Source: Sthenelais limicola | Lineage: Eukaryota; Annelida; Polychaeta; Phyllodocida; Sigalionidae | Length of the DNA: 64,000 nt | NCBI GenBank assembly: GCA_942159475.1 | Contig: OW804094.1 | Coordinates: forward strand, 19,697,067-19,761,066 | Direction: 5' to 3' | Shown here: positions 43,800 through 56,287 of the stretch, piece after piece | Layout of the letters: the number at the start of each line of letters is the position of its first letter | Position numbering within the stretch: position 1 is the first letter of the stretch | The notes under the pieces: model-generated | The model's input: the letters and a program-made list of their open reading frames with translations, nothing else | Told to the model about the DNA's origin: nothing | Database searches by the model: none | Program-made: the position numbers and the translations under genes

Positions 43800-45138
43800 G
43801 GTTGGTCCATGCCATGGAGTTATGGGGAATTATGTATCATATACTGAGAATTTTGTAAGAAAAAAAGGTCGACAATATACAAGGAATTAAATACAGATTA
43901 GTCATGGCATAAGAAGAATAAAAAGAGGAAATAATAGTATTTAACTATGGTTAGCGGTACTGTCAGAGGTCCAGAAGAACAGGTATATTGGTAGTGTGGT
44001 GGCTATCAAACTAGTACTGAGGCTATATCAGCCTTCAGGTGTAGAACAATCAGTGTAGTATATTGAGGAATGAAAGGCCTGGTTAGCTTGCAAAAGATTT
44101 AAACTTTACTAGACGGGTAAAGATTAAAAGTAAACCCAAGAAAGAGCGTAGAGCTAGGGTGCAACACAACTTTAATGTAGAAACCATTCATCTCAAAATA
44201 TTCGATTTAATAAAAATACCTAGGAAGCGGTCAGAAATACCTTTAAATATAAAACCTTATCTTAAAACTAGGCTCACAGCCTCTCACATTATACAACGAT
44301 CGGTATGTCAGAGATTGGACGCCTACTGCGCTTATGACTTTTCTAGCCGGGGTACCAACCTAGGTCGTCCTAATTGGATTTTAATTGGATTTTGAGGTTT
44401 GGAGCGAGAGGCTTTTCCTCAGTTTGGAGGGATTGTGTTGGCTATGAGCCTAGACTCTACAGGTAAAATTGAGGACGCTAGGGAAAACCTGATAAAGGGG
44501 CTCAATGGAAAAAATTGGCTGGTGCAAATTCCTAAACGAATGAAATTTATGATTCTTGACAATAAAAAGAGCATGAACCAATAATTATATTCATTTATTT
44601 CTTAAAATATATAATTTGTTTATGCTCTTTTATTATATATCAAGAAACAATTTTTTCCAGCGCATGCAATCGATTGTTTCTAGTTTTTATCTGACAAAGC
44701 AAACATTGGACAAAGACGTATTATGCCAGGTTAGCCATCGAAAACGTAACAACTATTTGATATGCAATTTGATTTAATGCCGTATAATATAGATCTATAT
44801 ATGGATTAGAATTCTGGTATGATTGAACTTTTGCCTCACGACATCGCATGGAATTCCTTTTGTCCTTTGATTGCCGGACTGTACATATCTTGCAATGTCA
44901 GTCTTAGTTATCAGGACTTATAGAACTACGGTACAAAATGTTGATGTAAGGTAGCAATGTACTTGTTATGACATTGTAATGTACTTGTTATGACATTGTA
45001 TATATCATGATAAAAAGTCTCGTCAGTATGAAATATCCTTATTTTGCTTGATCTCTTCAGATCATTTTTTCAAAACGACGTACAAGTGTCTGTGAGCGCG
45101 CATGTCTATGTCTCAGTGGATCCTGGATACGTATATGC
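43800..45138. other. Intergenic with a family-C remnant
   Basis: About 44395-44455 matches the right part of family C (GGTTTGGAGCGAGAGG, TATGAGCCTAGACTC). Two short open frames here (44159-44395 and 44399-44584) have no recognised domain. Confidence 0.5.
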
Positions 45139-45585
45139 GATGTGTTTCAGAAAGATGAGTCACAAGTCGCAAAAAATGGATTTTGAGATATTGTCATAAT
45201 TATTTGAAAAGATCGGGTCTAACGCATTCCAATCATAGTAAACATTACGGACATCTAATTCATTTTTGATATATTTATGTTTGAAAACAAGTTTGCAATA
45301 TTTCTGGTTGGGCAATTACCAGTAAAGTAACTAAATGTATTCTATAGGACAACCTTTGAAACGCAAGGATATATTTAATACACTGTCTTAAAATTTGGGA
45401 TGTGACTTGGAGCGCTACCCCCCCCCCCCCCCCCCAAACAAAAATAAAAAAATATAAAAAAAGAAAATCTTTTTTTTTATCTTTTTTTTTAAAAGTCCAA
45501 AAATTCCAATGAAGAAATCTTGTGAATAAATCCCTTCAGAAAATATACTTTTTGCAACTTGTGACTCATTTCCCTGAAACACATT
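45139..45585 (+). repeat. Family-B element, full length with poly(C) insertion
   Basis: GATGTGTTTCAGAAAGATGA to GACTCATTTCCCTGAAACAC. The interior contains a run of about 17 C at 45419-45435 and an A/T-rich stretch. Confidence 0.88.
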
Positions 45586-45615
45586 ACGAAGCATCCATTC
45601 CTTCATTTTCTCAAG

Positions 45616-45811
45616 CTCATTCTAGGTCCAGAGCCTCAGATCAGATAAGAATGCTATGTCAGCTTACTTTGCCAATCTGTTCCCTGGCGTTTTAATCGGA
45701 ATATAATGGCATTTTGCCGTCTTAATGGAATTATAATGGCATTTTGTGGTTTGAAGCGAGAGGGTTTCCCTTCGTTTGAAGGGACTCTCTCAACTTTGGG
45801 CCTAGACTGAG
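45616..45811 (-). repeat. Family-C inverted-repeat element
   Basis: The ends CTCATTCTAGGTCC and complement CTCAGTCTAGGCCC are inverted, 196 bp apart. The interior includes ATAATGGCATTTTG twice. It lies 15 bp beyond the stop codon of the collagen C4-like gene and so probably forms its 3' UTR. Confidence 0.82.
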
Positions 45812-45825
45812 CAGTGTGTTCATCA

Positions 45826-48800
45826 TTACCGAGTACACACAACGCAAACAAGCTCTTTTCCTTCCTGATAATGAGGGCATGGTAATGATCCACATCTCGA
45901 TTCTACCGGCCACATGTCAGCTCCTCCATCCGTTTTGTATCCTTTTGGGTCCGCCTCCGCCGCCCAATCCACGCAGATGTGGTTCTTGTTACTTTTATCC
46001 GTGTATTTAGAGGACATCAGTACACCGTGGTACTCCATGGTCCAACCGGGAACGCATTCCTTTTGGCCGGGTATCATAATCTGGCAGAGAAGAATAACGA
46101 GGGTCAGATTTTCAGGAAATGTACAGCTGTACACATTTGTGATATGTTACAGGAAAATGAGTCATAAGTCGCAAATATGATATTTTTCAAAGTGATTTAT
46201 CCCTAAGATCTCTTTGTTGGAATATTCTCATTCTTGGGGGGTTGAGTGCTGTTAGTATAGCATACACAGATGTGCCAAATTCCAAGTCTGTGGAATAAAT
46301 ATATCCTTGCATTTTTAGGGTCATCGTAATGAGTATATTTAGCTACTTTACTGGTAATTTTCCACCCAGAAAATGTTGGAATTTGTTTTCAAACATAAAA
46401 ATATCAAACATAAAATATAGAAACACTTTTTAGATGTCCTTAATGTTCACTATCATTGGAATCAGCTTCATCTCACATTTTCAAATATAATAACATCTCA
46501 AAATTCATTTTTTGCGACTTGTGACTCATTTTCCTGAAACACAACACATTTAGTAAATTCTGCTAAATTACGCTACAATTTGTTCAATACTAGGTAAATT
46601 CGAGTATATTTGGCATTGCATTGATTCTAGCAATCTGTTTGGTTAGGTTTAACTTAATGGTAAACTTTATTTTCGTCTAAAATTTGGGTTATTTGAAAGG
46701 ATTGGTGAAGGTAAATTGTACATTTTCTGACCATCTGACCCATGAGTTTATATGCGTCAGATTTTCAGAAAATGTACAATTCGCCTTTTTCACCATTCCT
46801 CTCAATCCTCCAAAATTTCAGACGAAAATTAGCTTCAAAATACAGTTTAACATAGAAGATCATCAATGCGATGCCAAATATACTCATATATACACTTTAT
46901 CATGGTAAATACTAGAACATGCAATAAGTATTTCTAGGATACGTATTTCTATATTTTATCTTTGATATTTTATTTTGGGACAACAGTTGGCATTATTCCT
47001 GGTTGGATACTATAGTAAAGTAGTTAAATAGACAATATGATGAACTTAGAAATGCATGGAAATATGTAGTACACTGTCTCGGAATTTGGTACGTGTATAT
47101 ACACATGTATTCATACGACTTGGATCATTAGAGAGCCACAAAAAGTAGAACATACCTACAAAGGGATCTTGTGCTTTAAACAATTTGAAAAATATACATT
47201 TTCCGACTTGTGACTCATTTCCCTGTGACACTACACATTTTATCATAGATAATATGATTTCATTTTGGTGAACAGTTTAATTTTGGTGAACAGTTCCTAC
47301 ACTCTATTCGCGTCTTGTAGGCAGCGGCTTTCCATAAGGCTAACCATAGCAGGTTTTGTAGTTTACTGCCTACAGGACGCGTATAGAGTGTAGTTGTAAT
47401 ATATGTGATCTGTTTTAGGAAAATGAGTCATAAGTCGCAAAATATAGATTTTGAGATATCATCATATTTGCAAAGAAAAGATCAAGCTGATTCCAATGAT
47501 AGTAAACATGAAGGACATTTAAGAAGTATTTCTTTATTTTATGTTTGATATTTTTATTCTTGGAAAGAAAGTTTGAAATGTTTCTGGATGGGTAATTATC
47601 AGTAAAGTAACTAAATATTCTCCATACAAAGTCCTTCAAAATGCAATAATATATTGAATATAATGTCCCGAAATTTTTTACATTGATTTATATATATATG
47701 GATGTAAGTGCTAAACCCTCTAAATAGCAGAACATTTTGACAAAGGGATCTTGTGAAAAAAACACTATGAAAAATATAAATTTTGCGATTTATGACTCAT
47801 TTTCCTAAAACGGATCTGTAACGCATTACCATGGAATTCCTTATGCTGAGGCATGCTATACAGTTGCCATCATGGTTAGTAAAGGTCTGCAGGTTCTTCG
47901 GGTTGAAGAGGTCTGGATGTGCTTTAAATTCTGCTCCATACAGTAGGGAATAGGCGCTGGAACCGGCGATAAACGAATCCTGGTTTGGGGTGTCTGTGAT
48001 GCAGATGTATTCACTACTTCCTCCAGTATGTCCCGAGTGACCCCCGGCAATAGTTCCTAATAAATAAAAAAAAATAACAAAATAAAAAACACAAATTATT
48101 ACTCAGCAAATATCTCCTAGTTATGATTCAACATTTTATTATTCGGTTTCAGGATGAATTTACGAAAATACTAATTTAATCTTTGAATTCTGACATGTGT
48201 GAGACAAATAATGATGCTGACAAATGAAAAATATACAGGTTAACTAACGAGTTTGTTGAAGGAGCTAGAATATTGCACAAGTTGAACAAAATCGAGTCAT
48301 GAATTTAAATTTTACTAGTAATCTTAGTAAAAAAAACCAGATTGGTTATCATGACAACACCATGTAAATCGCTAGTGAAATACGCAATATGTGCAAATCA
48401 CTCTATAGATACGTTGTTTTCAGAGCAATGCGTTTATAATAAATACCCATATATGTCTAGTTAAGCGTGTATAATAAATAATTAAACCCAATCTCATGAT
48501 CAAAAGGAAACCTGCCTAGCTACTAACCTATGACATAAGTGTTGACCGCAAAGATGAAATAATTTCTCAAGCAATTCTATTGACTAGAGCCTAGATATTA
48601 TGAAAACATTTTTCAAAAAATAACATCTCATTACAACATATCTATTCACCTTTGTAAATCTTCTGTGCCTCGCCTGTGCATGTAGTCCTACCCCAGCGTA
48701 TGTACACAGCTCCGTCTGCAAAGAAAATTCATTATTTCTGTATGCACACATTATGCTCTGGTTCATATTCATGGTTAAATTTGGGTTATTTGAGAAGAAT

Positions 48801-51800
48801 AGTGAAGGCGAATTGAACTTTTTCCTGAAAACCTGACCCACATAGGCAACAAAACATCTTTGAGATGGGAATCCGGGTATTTACAGGTGGCGCTACGATC
48901 GGCGGCAAGTGCTTGGGTGAATACAACAGCCGCGCCCCATTGACTTCAGTGCTAAAATACCTGTTTTCAACCCTGTCAAAATATTACATAAACGGTTCAA
49001 AATGCTCTGTGCTTACATGGATATATCAAGTATTGTTCATACATTGCAGTCGCTGGTTTCGTTTTTCCAACAATTGTGTATAATTTAAGAAATCAAGGGC
49101 GAAAGTTGGAGATTTTTAGCTTGGTTGCTATGGTCGTCAAGGGCCGGAGTCCCCCAAGTCCCAGCCCACTACCTGGCAGTGTGGTGAAAGTAAACAATGA
49201 GTGAAATCTCAGCATTACTGTCGATTTTAGGCAATAAATGTTGAGGAAATGTTGCTCATGTTCATGATGAATATATTTTATGATATGGATTTTGATATTA
49301 TAATTATATGATTAATTTTCAAAATTGCACACAATCAGTTCGTTCCTAGACTTGTGGATACACTGTCACGTGACCAGATGAGTGGAGGCCGTCTCAAAGA
49401 ATAGAGTCTTTAGCTCTTTTCTACCAGTCATTTACCATTCCTTCAGAATTAAATATGATTAGAGATTTACTGACTTGCTTGGGGTGTGGTAGTTCTTGCA
49501 TCTTGGTTGTTCCCCGTTGATCCACGGCCTACAGCACGTTTATTCACTGAATGCCCTTTCAGCTGGTCCAATTCCTTTTCCAGAAGTTGGTCATCTTCAT
49601 TCTTCACCTTGGGTAAACAAATGCATGATCATTATATATATTGATTATCATATTTAAGGATATACATTCTGAGCATAAAATGTGAATTTAAAGTGTAAAA
49701 TGATAAATACTAGGTATATCTGAATCTATTCTATATTGTTTTCATTCAATAAATCTGTCTGGTTATGTTGAACTGTATTTTAAACCTGAATTTTGCCTTA
49801 AATGTGGGTTATTTAAGAGGAATGATGCAGGCGAATTGCACATTTTCTGAAAATTTGACCTATATATTGTTTATCATATCTGAGGAGAAGCATTCTGAGC
49901 ATTTTGAATTTTGAGATATCATTATATTTAAACATTAGCAAATCTAATAAAACTTCTTTATTTTATGCACGGAAAAATGTTTCGATATTTCTTGATGTTC
50001 AATCACTAGTTAAGTAGTTAAATATAATAATTATTCCATATGTTCCCATTTTCGTTTTAGTTAGTTGCGGTAGTGTTTAAATTTACCAAACACAATAACG
50101 ACCTTGAGGAATTCAATGGAGTCATTTAAATCGTTCTATCTGCCTTGGTTGTTAGCAAGGAGGTATTTACATGGTCACAAATGCAATTCTATGGAGAATC
50201 AGCAGTGGGTTCTAATTAAATCTTATTTTTCAAATGAATTGACACAAGGAATTTGAATTGTGACCATGGAAAAAGCTCGTTGCTAAGCAATTAAGACAGA
50301 TAGAAAAAAACAATGATATCATTAGATTTCGTGGGGTCGATTTAGTAGGGGTAGGTGTCATCAAAATCAAAATATCTCTAAAACTTACAGATATGGGCCG
50401 ATCCCTTCTCAGCCAATCAGATTTCAGCTAATTTGCATAAATAGAGCCCAAAATTGCCGAAATATCAAAAATAAAAAATCTCAACTTTTTCAGTACCTTG
50501 AAAACGCCTTTAACAATTGAGAAAATAAAATAAATATTGATATTTCAAAAAATGGCCATAAGTCCATCGGTTTTTAGAACATTTGCCAATGCTGTATCGG
50601 TAAATGTTATTTTTCGAGAAAATTATTATCAAGCATGTAAGACTTGGATAAATATATAAATAAAAGTGCAGTTACCAAAGAAGATTTCGTCTTTAGAACA
50701 TAAAGGCCGTCGCACACAGTCAGGATTTGGAGGCCTCACGACGAGTTGTATGGTCTCATTTCCCCCCATACGTCAACGGCCGCCTAGCCGACAAGATTTA
50801 GATCAACTCACGTCAAGATGTGCGTTCAATTTTGACGCACACATGCAGGATTTCATGCACGATTTGAGGCACACGATTTCAAAAACTTGTGTTCACATCA
50901 AATATTCTAACTGCCAAATTGTGCACCAAACTTTGTATAGGTGTGTCTATGTAAAAATTGTGGCAGGGGCGGCGGAACAGATAAAATATTGGGGGGGGGC
51001 AAACTTTTTTGGGGTGGGGGGCGGGGGAAGCATTAAGGGTGAGTTTGCATTACCCTCCAATAGTATAATAGAATCGAAACATTTCACACTAACCCAATAT
51101 GTCATCAGGAAACCTTGCTCATGTATAATGCCTTTGCTACCATACCTCTTTGAGTCTGAATAAATCTCTAAATAGCTCTCTACCTTCATTCTGCCACATT
51201 GATGCCAAATACTTACAGCATATATATTCAAACAAAATTTCTTGTTTAAAAGGGAGGATAATTATATTCACTTTGGGCATCAACCCAGCTTATCCTAATC
51301 GATAAGGCGTGGGGTTTGGGGCCCGCCTAGGGCCCCAGATGCCAGACATTTTTCCCTAAACTTGGACACATTTTAAGCATTTTGGGTGTTAAAATTTATC
51401 TTCATTAGGTCTGAAATGTGATAGAAAGTAAGTAAAATATAGTTTAATGTTAAAAGAATTATTAAGTTAAAATAAAATATGGGGATATTGGTAATGTTGT
51501 ACATGTATAGAGTCAGTGATTTGAAGGAAAGTGCAAATTCTGGCATTGCATCAGGCCCCTACTACCGGCATTGCTTTAGGGGCCCTCTGCCCCTCTGAGT
51601 TAGGGGGGGGGGGCACATAGATCATTTCAAGAGGTCTAGGCCCCCCCCCCCTGGTACCACCACTGATATGAAGGCCTTCAAAACGCACAAATAAATTAAA
51701 TACAATGTCCTGAAATTTGTTGTATAGATTCATATGACGATAAGGGCTAGACCCTGCAAAAATCAAAACATTGTCATAAAGAGATCCTGTAAAAGAAATC

Positions 51801-54800
51801 ACTTTGAAAAATATCAATTTTGCGACTTGTGACTCATTTTCTTGGAACACATCATATATATAGGTAATCAACTAAATAAAGGGGAAGACTCTTCTGAAAA
51901 TTTAATATTTTGAATATTATTTTAGATGGATATAATATCTATGAACGACGTTTTAGCACTCAGATAGATAGTATAAGATGTACAAGGTTCTGTGAGAGAC
52001 AGCTTTTTCTTTGGCAATACAATTTTCAAAATGTAACAGAATTATTGGGGGGGGGGGGGGGGAACTGCCCCCCTTGCCTCCCCCCCCGGTTCCGCCGCGC
52101 CTGTGTTGTAGACTCATAAATTAATGCTCACAATTAATTTTCTTTAAAGAATTTAAATGTATGACCGATTTTGTAATAAAAATCCAAATAAAGCAAACAT
52201 ATAGGAGCTGTGCCACGACGATCCAAATTATGGATTGACGTAGGCACAATTCTGATGGAGAAACGGTGCATTCTTACACATTTTATAGAATCAAATAAAC
52301 AATTAATGGCTGCTCCTACTGTCCCAAAATTGTTGACACATATGATAGAGATTATGTACTACATATTAAAAGGAAAAAATATATATGTCATCGCGTTAAA
52401 AAAATAATTGTAGCTGTCTGAAATAGACATGTTTAGGAAACATAGAACACTTTGAAAGCAGCAGATTTTGGGGTTCTCAGCCATGTTTCAAAGCCCCATA
52501 ATTCAGAAAAAGGAAAAAAGAGTCATATAGTTATTGACCAAATAATACTCTCTCCAAAACTGTTAATTTTATATAATTTTTAATTTTTGCATGTAAATAG
52601 CAAATATGAACCAAATCGTGGCCACACTATTTCATGAAATCGTGAGTGTGTGTGTACAATTCTCACGATCTCAGGTTTTCACCAAATTTTCCTTGAAATC
52701 GTGACTGTGTGCGCAGTAAAAATGGACACGATTTAAAAAGAAATCTGCATGAATTCATCTCAAATCGTGAGAACATCCGAGATCTTGACTGTGTGCGTCG
52801 GCCTTAAATGATCATCAGTTGTTGAAGGAATGGTCACATTTCGTAATTTATAACTCTGGTCTAAACTGTAATTTCAAAACTCTCTAAAGGGACTCTCTCG
52901 AAGAACTATGGCTGCCATAGAAGAGGGCCGATCCCATTTCCGCTGTAAATTATCTTATATTTATATAACTTTTCATGTACCGTTTTCCGGAAATAAAGAA
53001 TATACATACATTCATACATTAAAATATTCAATTCAATTCAATTCATGAATTCTTTATTGCTGAAGATGTTTTACAATACATATTGTAAACTTTCATTCAT
53101 TGTTAACTTTGTTACGGGTATATGGGTCAGATTTTCAGAAAATGTACAATTGGCAGCTCTACACATTTAGGAAATTTGGCTAAATTAGGCTGAAAAATGA
53201 TGAATACCAGGGTATATCTTAGTACAGTCTAGGCCCAAGGTTGAGAAAGTCCCTTCAAAGTGCCATTTTAATTCCATTAAGACCAGAAAAAGTCAAAATA
53301 TTTCAATTAAAACGCCGAGTTCTAGGCCAGGAAACCGATTAGAGAAGTAGGCAGACATACCATTCTTATCTGATCTGAGGGTTTGGACCTAGAGTGAGTG
53401 TATTTGGTGTTGGTATAGTATCTGTTTTGCTATGTGTTAAACTGTATTTTGAAGCTCATTTCTGTCTTTAAATATGCGTTACTTGAGGGAATTAGTAAAG
53501 GCGAATCGTACATTTTCTGAAGACCTGACCCATATGGTAAAAGGAGCCAAAAATAAATATATAAAAACCCAAATCCAGGAAAATAAAAAGGACCCACACA
53601 AATTATGGGACATTCTTAAGCCGTTAATGTCGCCCGAGAAAGCTAAGGGTGGTGACTCAGATATTAAAATAAAAAATAGTAATGGTGCCTCTCTGCAAGG
53701 TAAAGAGGCAGCCGATGAAATAAATAAATACTTTGTAGATATTGGCCCCACATTAGCTAGTAACATATTACAATATGAAGATGACGCCCCAGCGGAAAAT
53801 AATATTCCGTCAATTAATGAAAACTTTACATTTAGACCTATTACCAGAGCGTCAGTTGAACTATCCCTTCACAGAGTAGGAAACTACAAAGCCTCCGGGA
53901 TTAAGTTGCTTCCTACTAAAATACTGAAACCCTGCATGATGGCCCTCAGTGAGCAGTTCGCTTTTTTGTTTAACCTTTCACTTGAGTACAATGAAATACC
54001 GGTGGCATTTAAAGATGCTATAGTTACCCCGCTTTATAAAGAGGGGGACAGGGCAAACCCGGGGAATTACAGGCCAATATCCTGTATAACTTTACCGTCA
54101 AAAATATTGGAAAGATGTATTCAGAATCAATTATCGGGATATTTTGAATCTAAGAATTTACTGAGCAATGGGCAATTTGGTTTTCGGTCGGGAAAATCGA
54201 TAATTGATGCTCATGATAGGATGCTAGAAACGGTTTATGAGGGGCTAAATAATAAAAAAGCTACAGATTTGGTATTTTTAGACTTCCGCAAAGCCTTTGA
54301 TACGGTTAATCACAAAATTCTACTACAAAAATTAAAAAAATATGGTATCAGAGATTCCCCTCATGAATGGTTTACAAATTATTTACAGAATAGGACCCAG
54401 AAGACTTCGGTGAATGGAATATTATCCTCATCACAGACAGTCAAGTGTGGGGTCCCCCAAGGCACCTGTTTAGGGCCGATTCTCTTTATTATTTACATTA
54501 ATGACCTATTAGATGTTGTAAAATATAATAAGACACAATTATTTGCTGACGACACAGTGTTGTATGGTTGTAGGCCTGTGGTTTCCCGGGGGGTCGAAAA
54601 CTTACAGATAGATCTTGATGCGATTGTAGAATGGTGCAGAGTGAACAAAATCTCTCTGAATATAAATAAGTGCAAAACTGTTTCCATCTGCACAAAACCT
54701 ACTTCATTAAACAAGGCAAGTTATTCCATAGGAGAAAGCAAACTTGACTCTGTAGAGTCTTATAAATATTTGGGCATAGATATAGATAGAAGATTAAACT

Positions 54801-56256
54801 TCAAAAAGTTCCTAATCAAGAAGACAAATACTATAAGGACAAAGATTAAATCGATGTCTAAACTTTATGGTATCTGCACCAAACAAACCCTATTACTTAT
54901 CTACAAAACAACAATTTTACCCCATATTGATTATGGTGATATTTTCTATAGTTCCGCACCCCAAAATAATCTAAATAGACTCCAATGCTTACAAAACTCG
55001 GCCCTAAAAATAACATTAGGACTTCCTAAACTTACTAGCACTAAAGAAATTCACACTAAGTTGAAAATTCCATCCCTTAAAGCAAGAAGAGAAAATCACA
55101 TTCTAGATAGAACTTTCCTAAAGATGAGAAAAGAAGAGTATATTGACGCAAGAAAAATAAATATTAGAAGCCTAACAGAAGGCAGAAAGATGAAAGTCCC
55201 ACACCCTAAAAACGAAACATTTAGAAATTCCTACTTGTTTCGTATGCCTAAACTCTGGAATGACTTGCCAGCAAAAGTTCAGTTAATCAATACCAGGAAG
55301 GAATTTCGAAGTTATTTAAAACATAAATTCTACCTGACCAATGATCAATACCTAAAAACCATCAATAACTGAATGCAAACTGTAATTGACTGTTATGTAC
55401 TTTTGCGAAGTAAAACGGTGTATTGTAATTAGATGCACAAAAGATTCTCGAGATATTCCTGAATCCTACCAACTTAAGGCCTGTAATGCCTCACTTTATG
55501 TAAGATCGAGATATCGATATTGTCAAAAATTGTCAAAATTGTTGAATTTATGCTGTATAAGGGACTGTAAATATTTCTACGAATGTAGTCGGGGTGACTT
55601 TTCTTAAAAAGTCTTACATTAATACATTATAATATCTATCCAGATAAATATAATTTATTGGATCAGTACACAAGGTGCAAATCTCTAATGTTGTAAATCA
55701 TAACTATCATATCAATTAAGTGTCATGACTATGTAATATCTAACAAAAAGACACATGTACGGACAACTGGAATAGTTGTTACTCAGAAATTCCAAATGTA
55801 GTATATGAATAACAGTAAAAATGAAGTGTATATATGACGAAACGGTCGACGAATGTATAACATAAAGGTAGCCTGTACTGGTTGCCTAAAATTATTAGAA
55901 ATACTATATAGTGAACTCTGTATGTCTGTATATCTAAATCACTAGTAGAATAGTTCAAGCTTCTTAATACTCATGATATGGAAAAGATGTAAAATGATTG
56001 TAAATGACTCTAAGACAAGTGATGTAATTGGAATTGATTCAAATCAAAATTATTTTAAGGACTAGCCGGAAGAACTATACGCAGCCGCGTATAGACGTCG
56101 AAGCCCGATTCATATTTTCTGTAACTGTATAATGATTGATTGAATAAAAATTCTTATATATATATATATGTGGAAGAACTTTGAATTCACAATATATTAT
56201 ACTACCCTTTTTCTGGCCCCAATTTTGAACATATTATTATATGTATGGCAGAATTG

Positions 56257-56287
<31 letters not shown>

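Larger units (their letters stand above)
50704..52804. mobile_element. Harbinger-like 2.1-kb inverted-repeat element
   Basis: The ends AGGCCGTCGCACACAGTCAG and complement AGGCCGACGCACACAGTCAA are inverted, with TAA on both outer sides (50701-50703, 52805-52807). A 3-bp TWA duplication is typical of PIF/Harbinger. Subterminal CACGATTT and AAATCGTG motifs are repeated near both ends. No transposase is recognisable. It lies in intron 1 of the collagen C4-like gene and has been invaded by other elements, including family B at 51663 and poly(G)-bearing termini. Confidence 0.82.

Noticed and set aside
45826..46180. Plus-strand frames over 45.8-46.2 kb
   Set aside because: They are opposite-strand shadows of the last collagen C4-like exon, which has the conserved cysteine pattern.
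47856..48050. 64-residue minus-strand frame MPGVTRDILEE
   Set aside because: It is out of frame with the collagen C4-like exon 4 reading (AGGHSGHTGGSS), whose splice phases agree on both sides.
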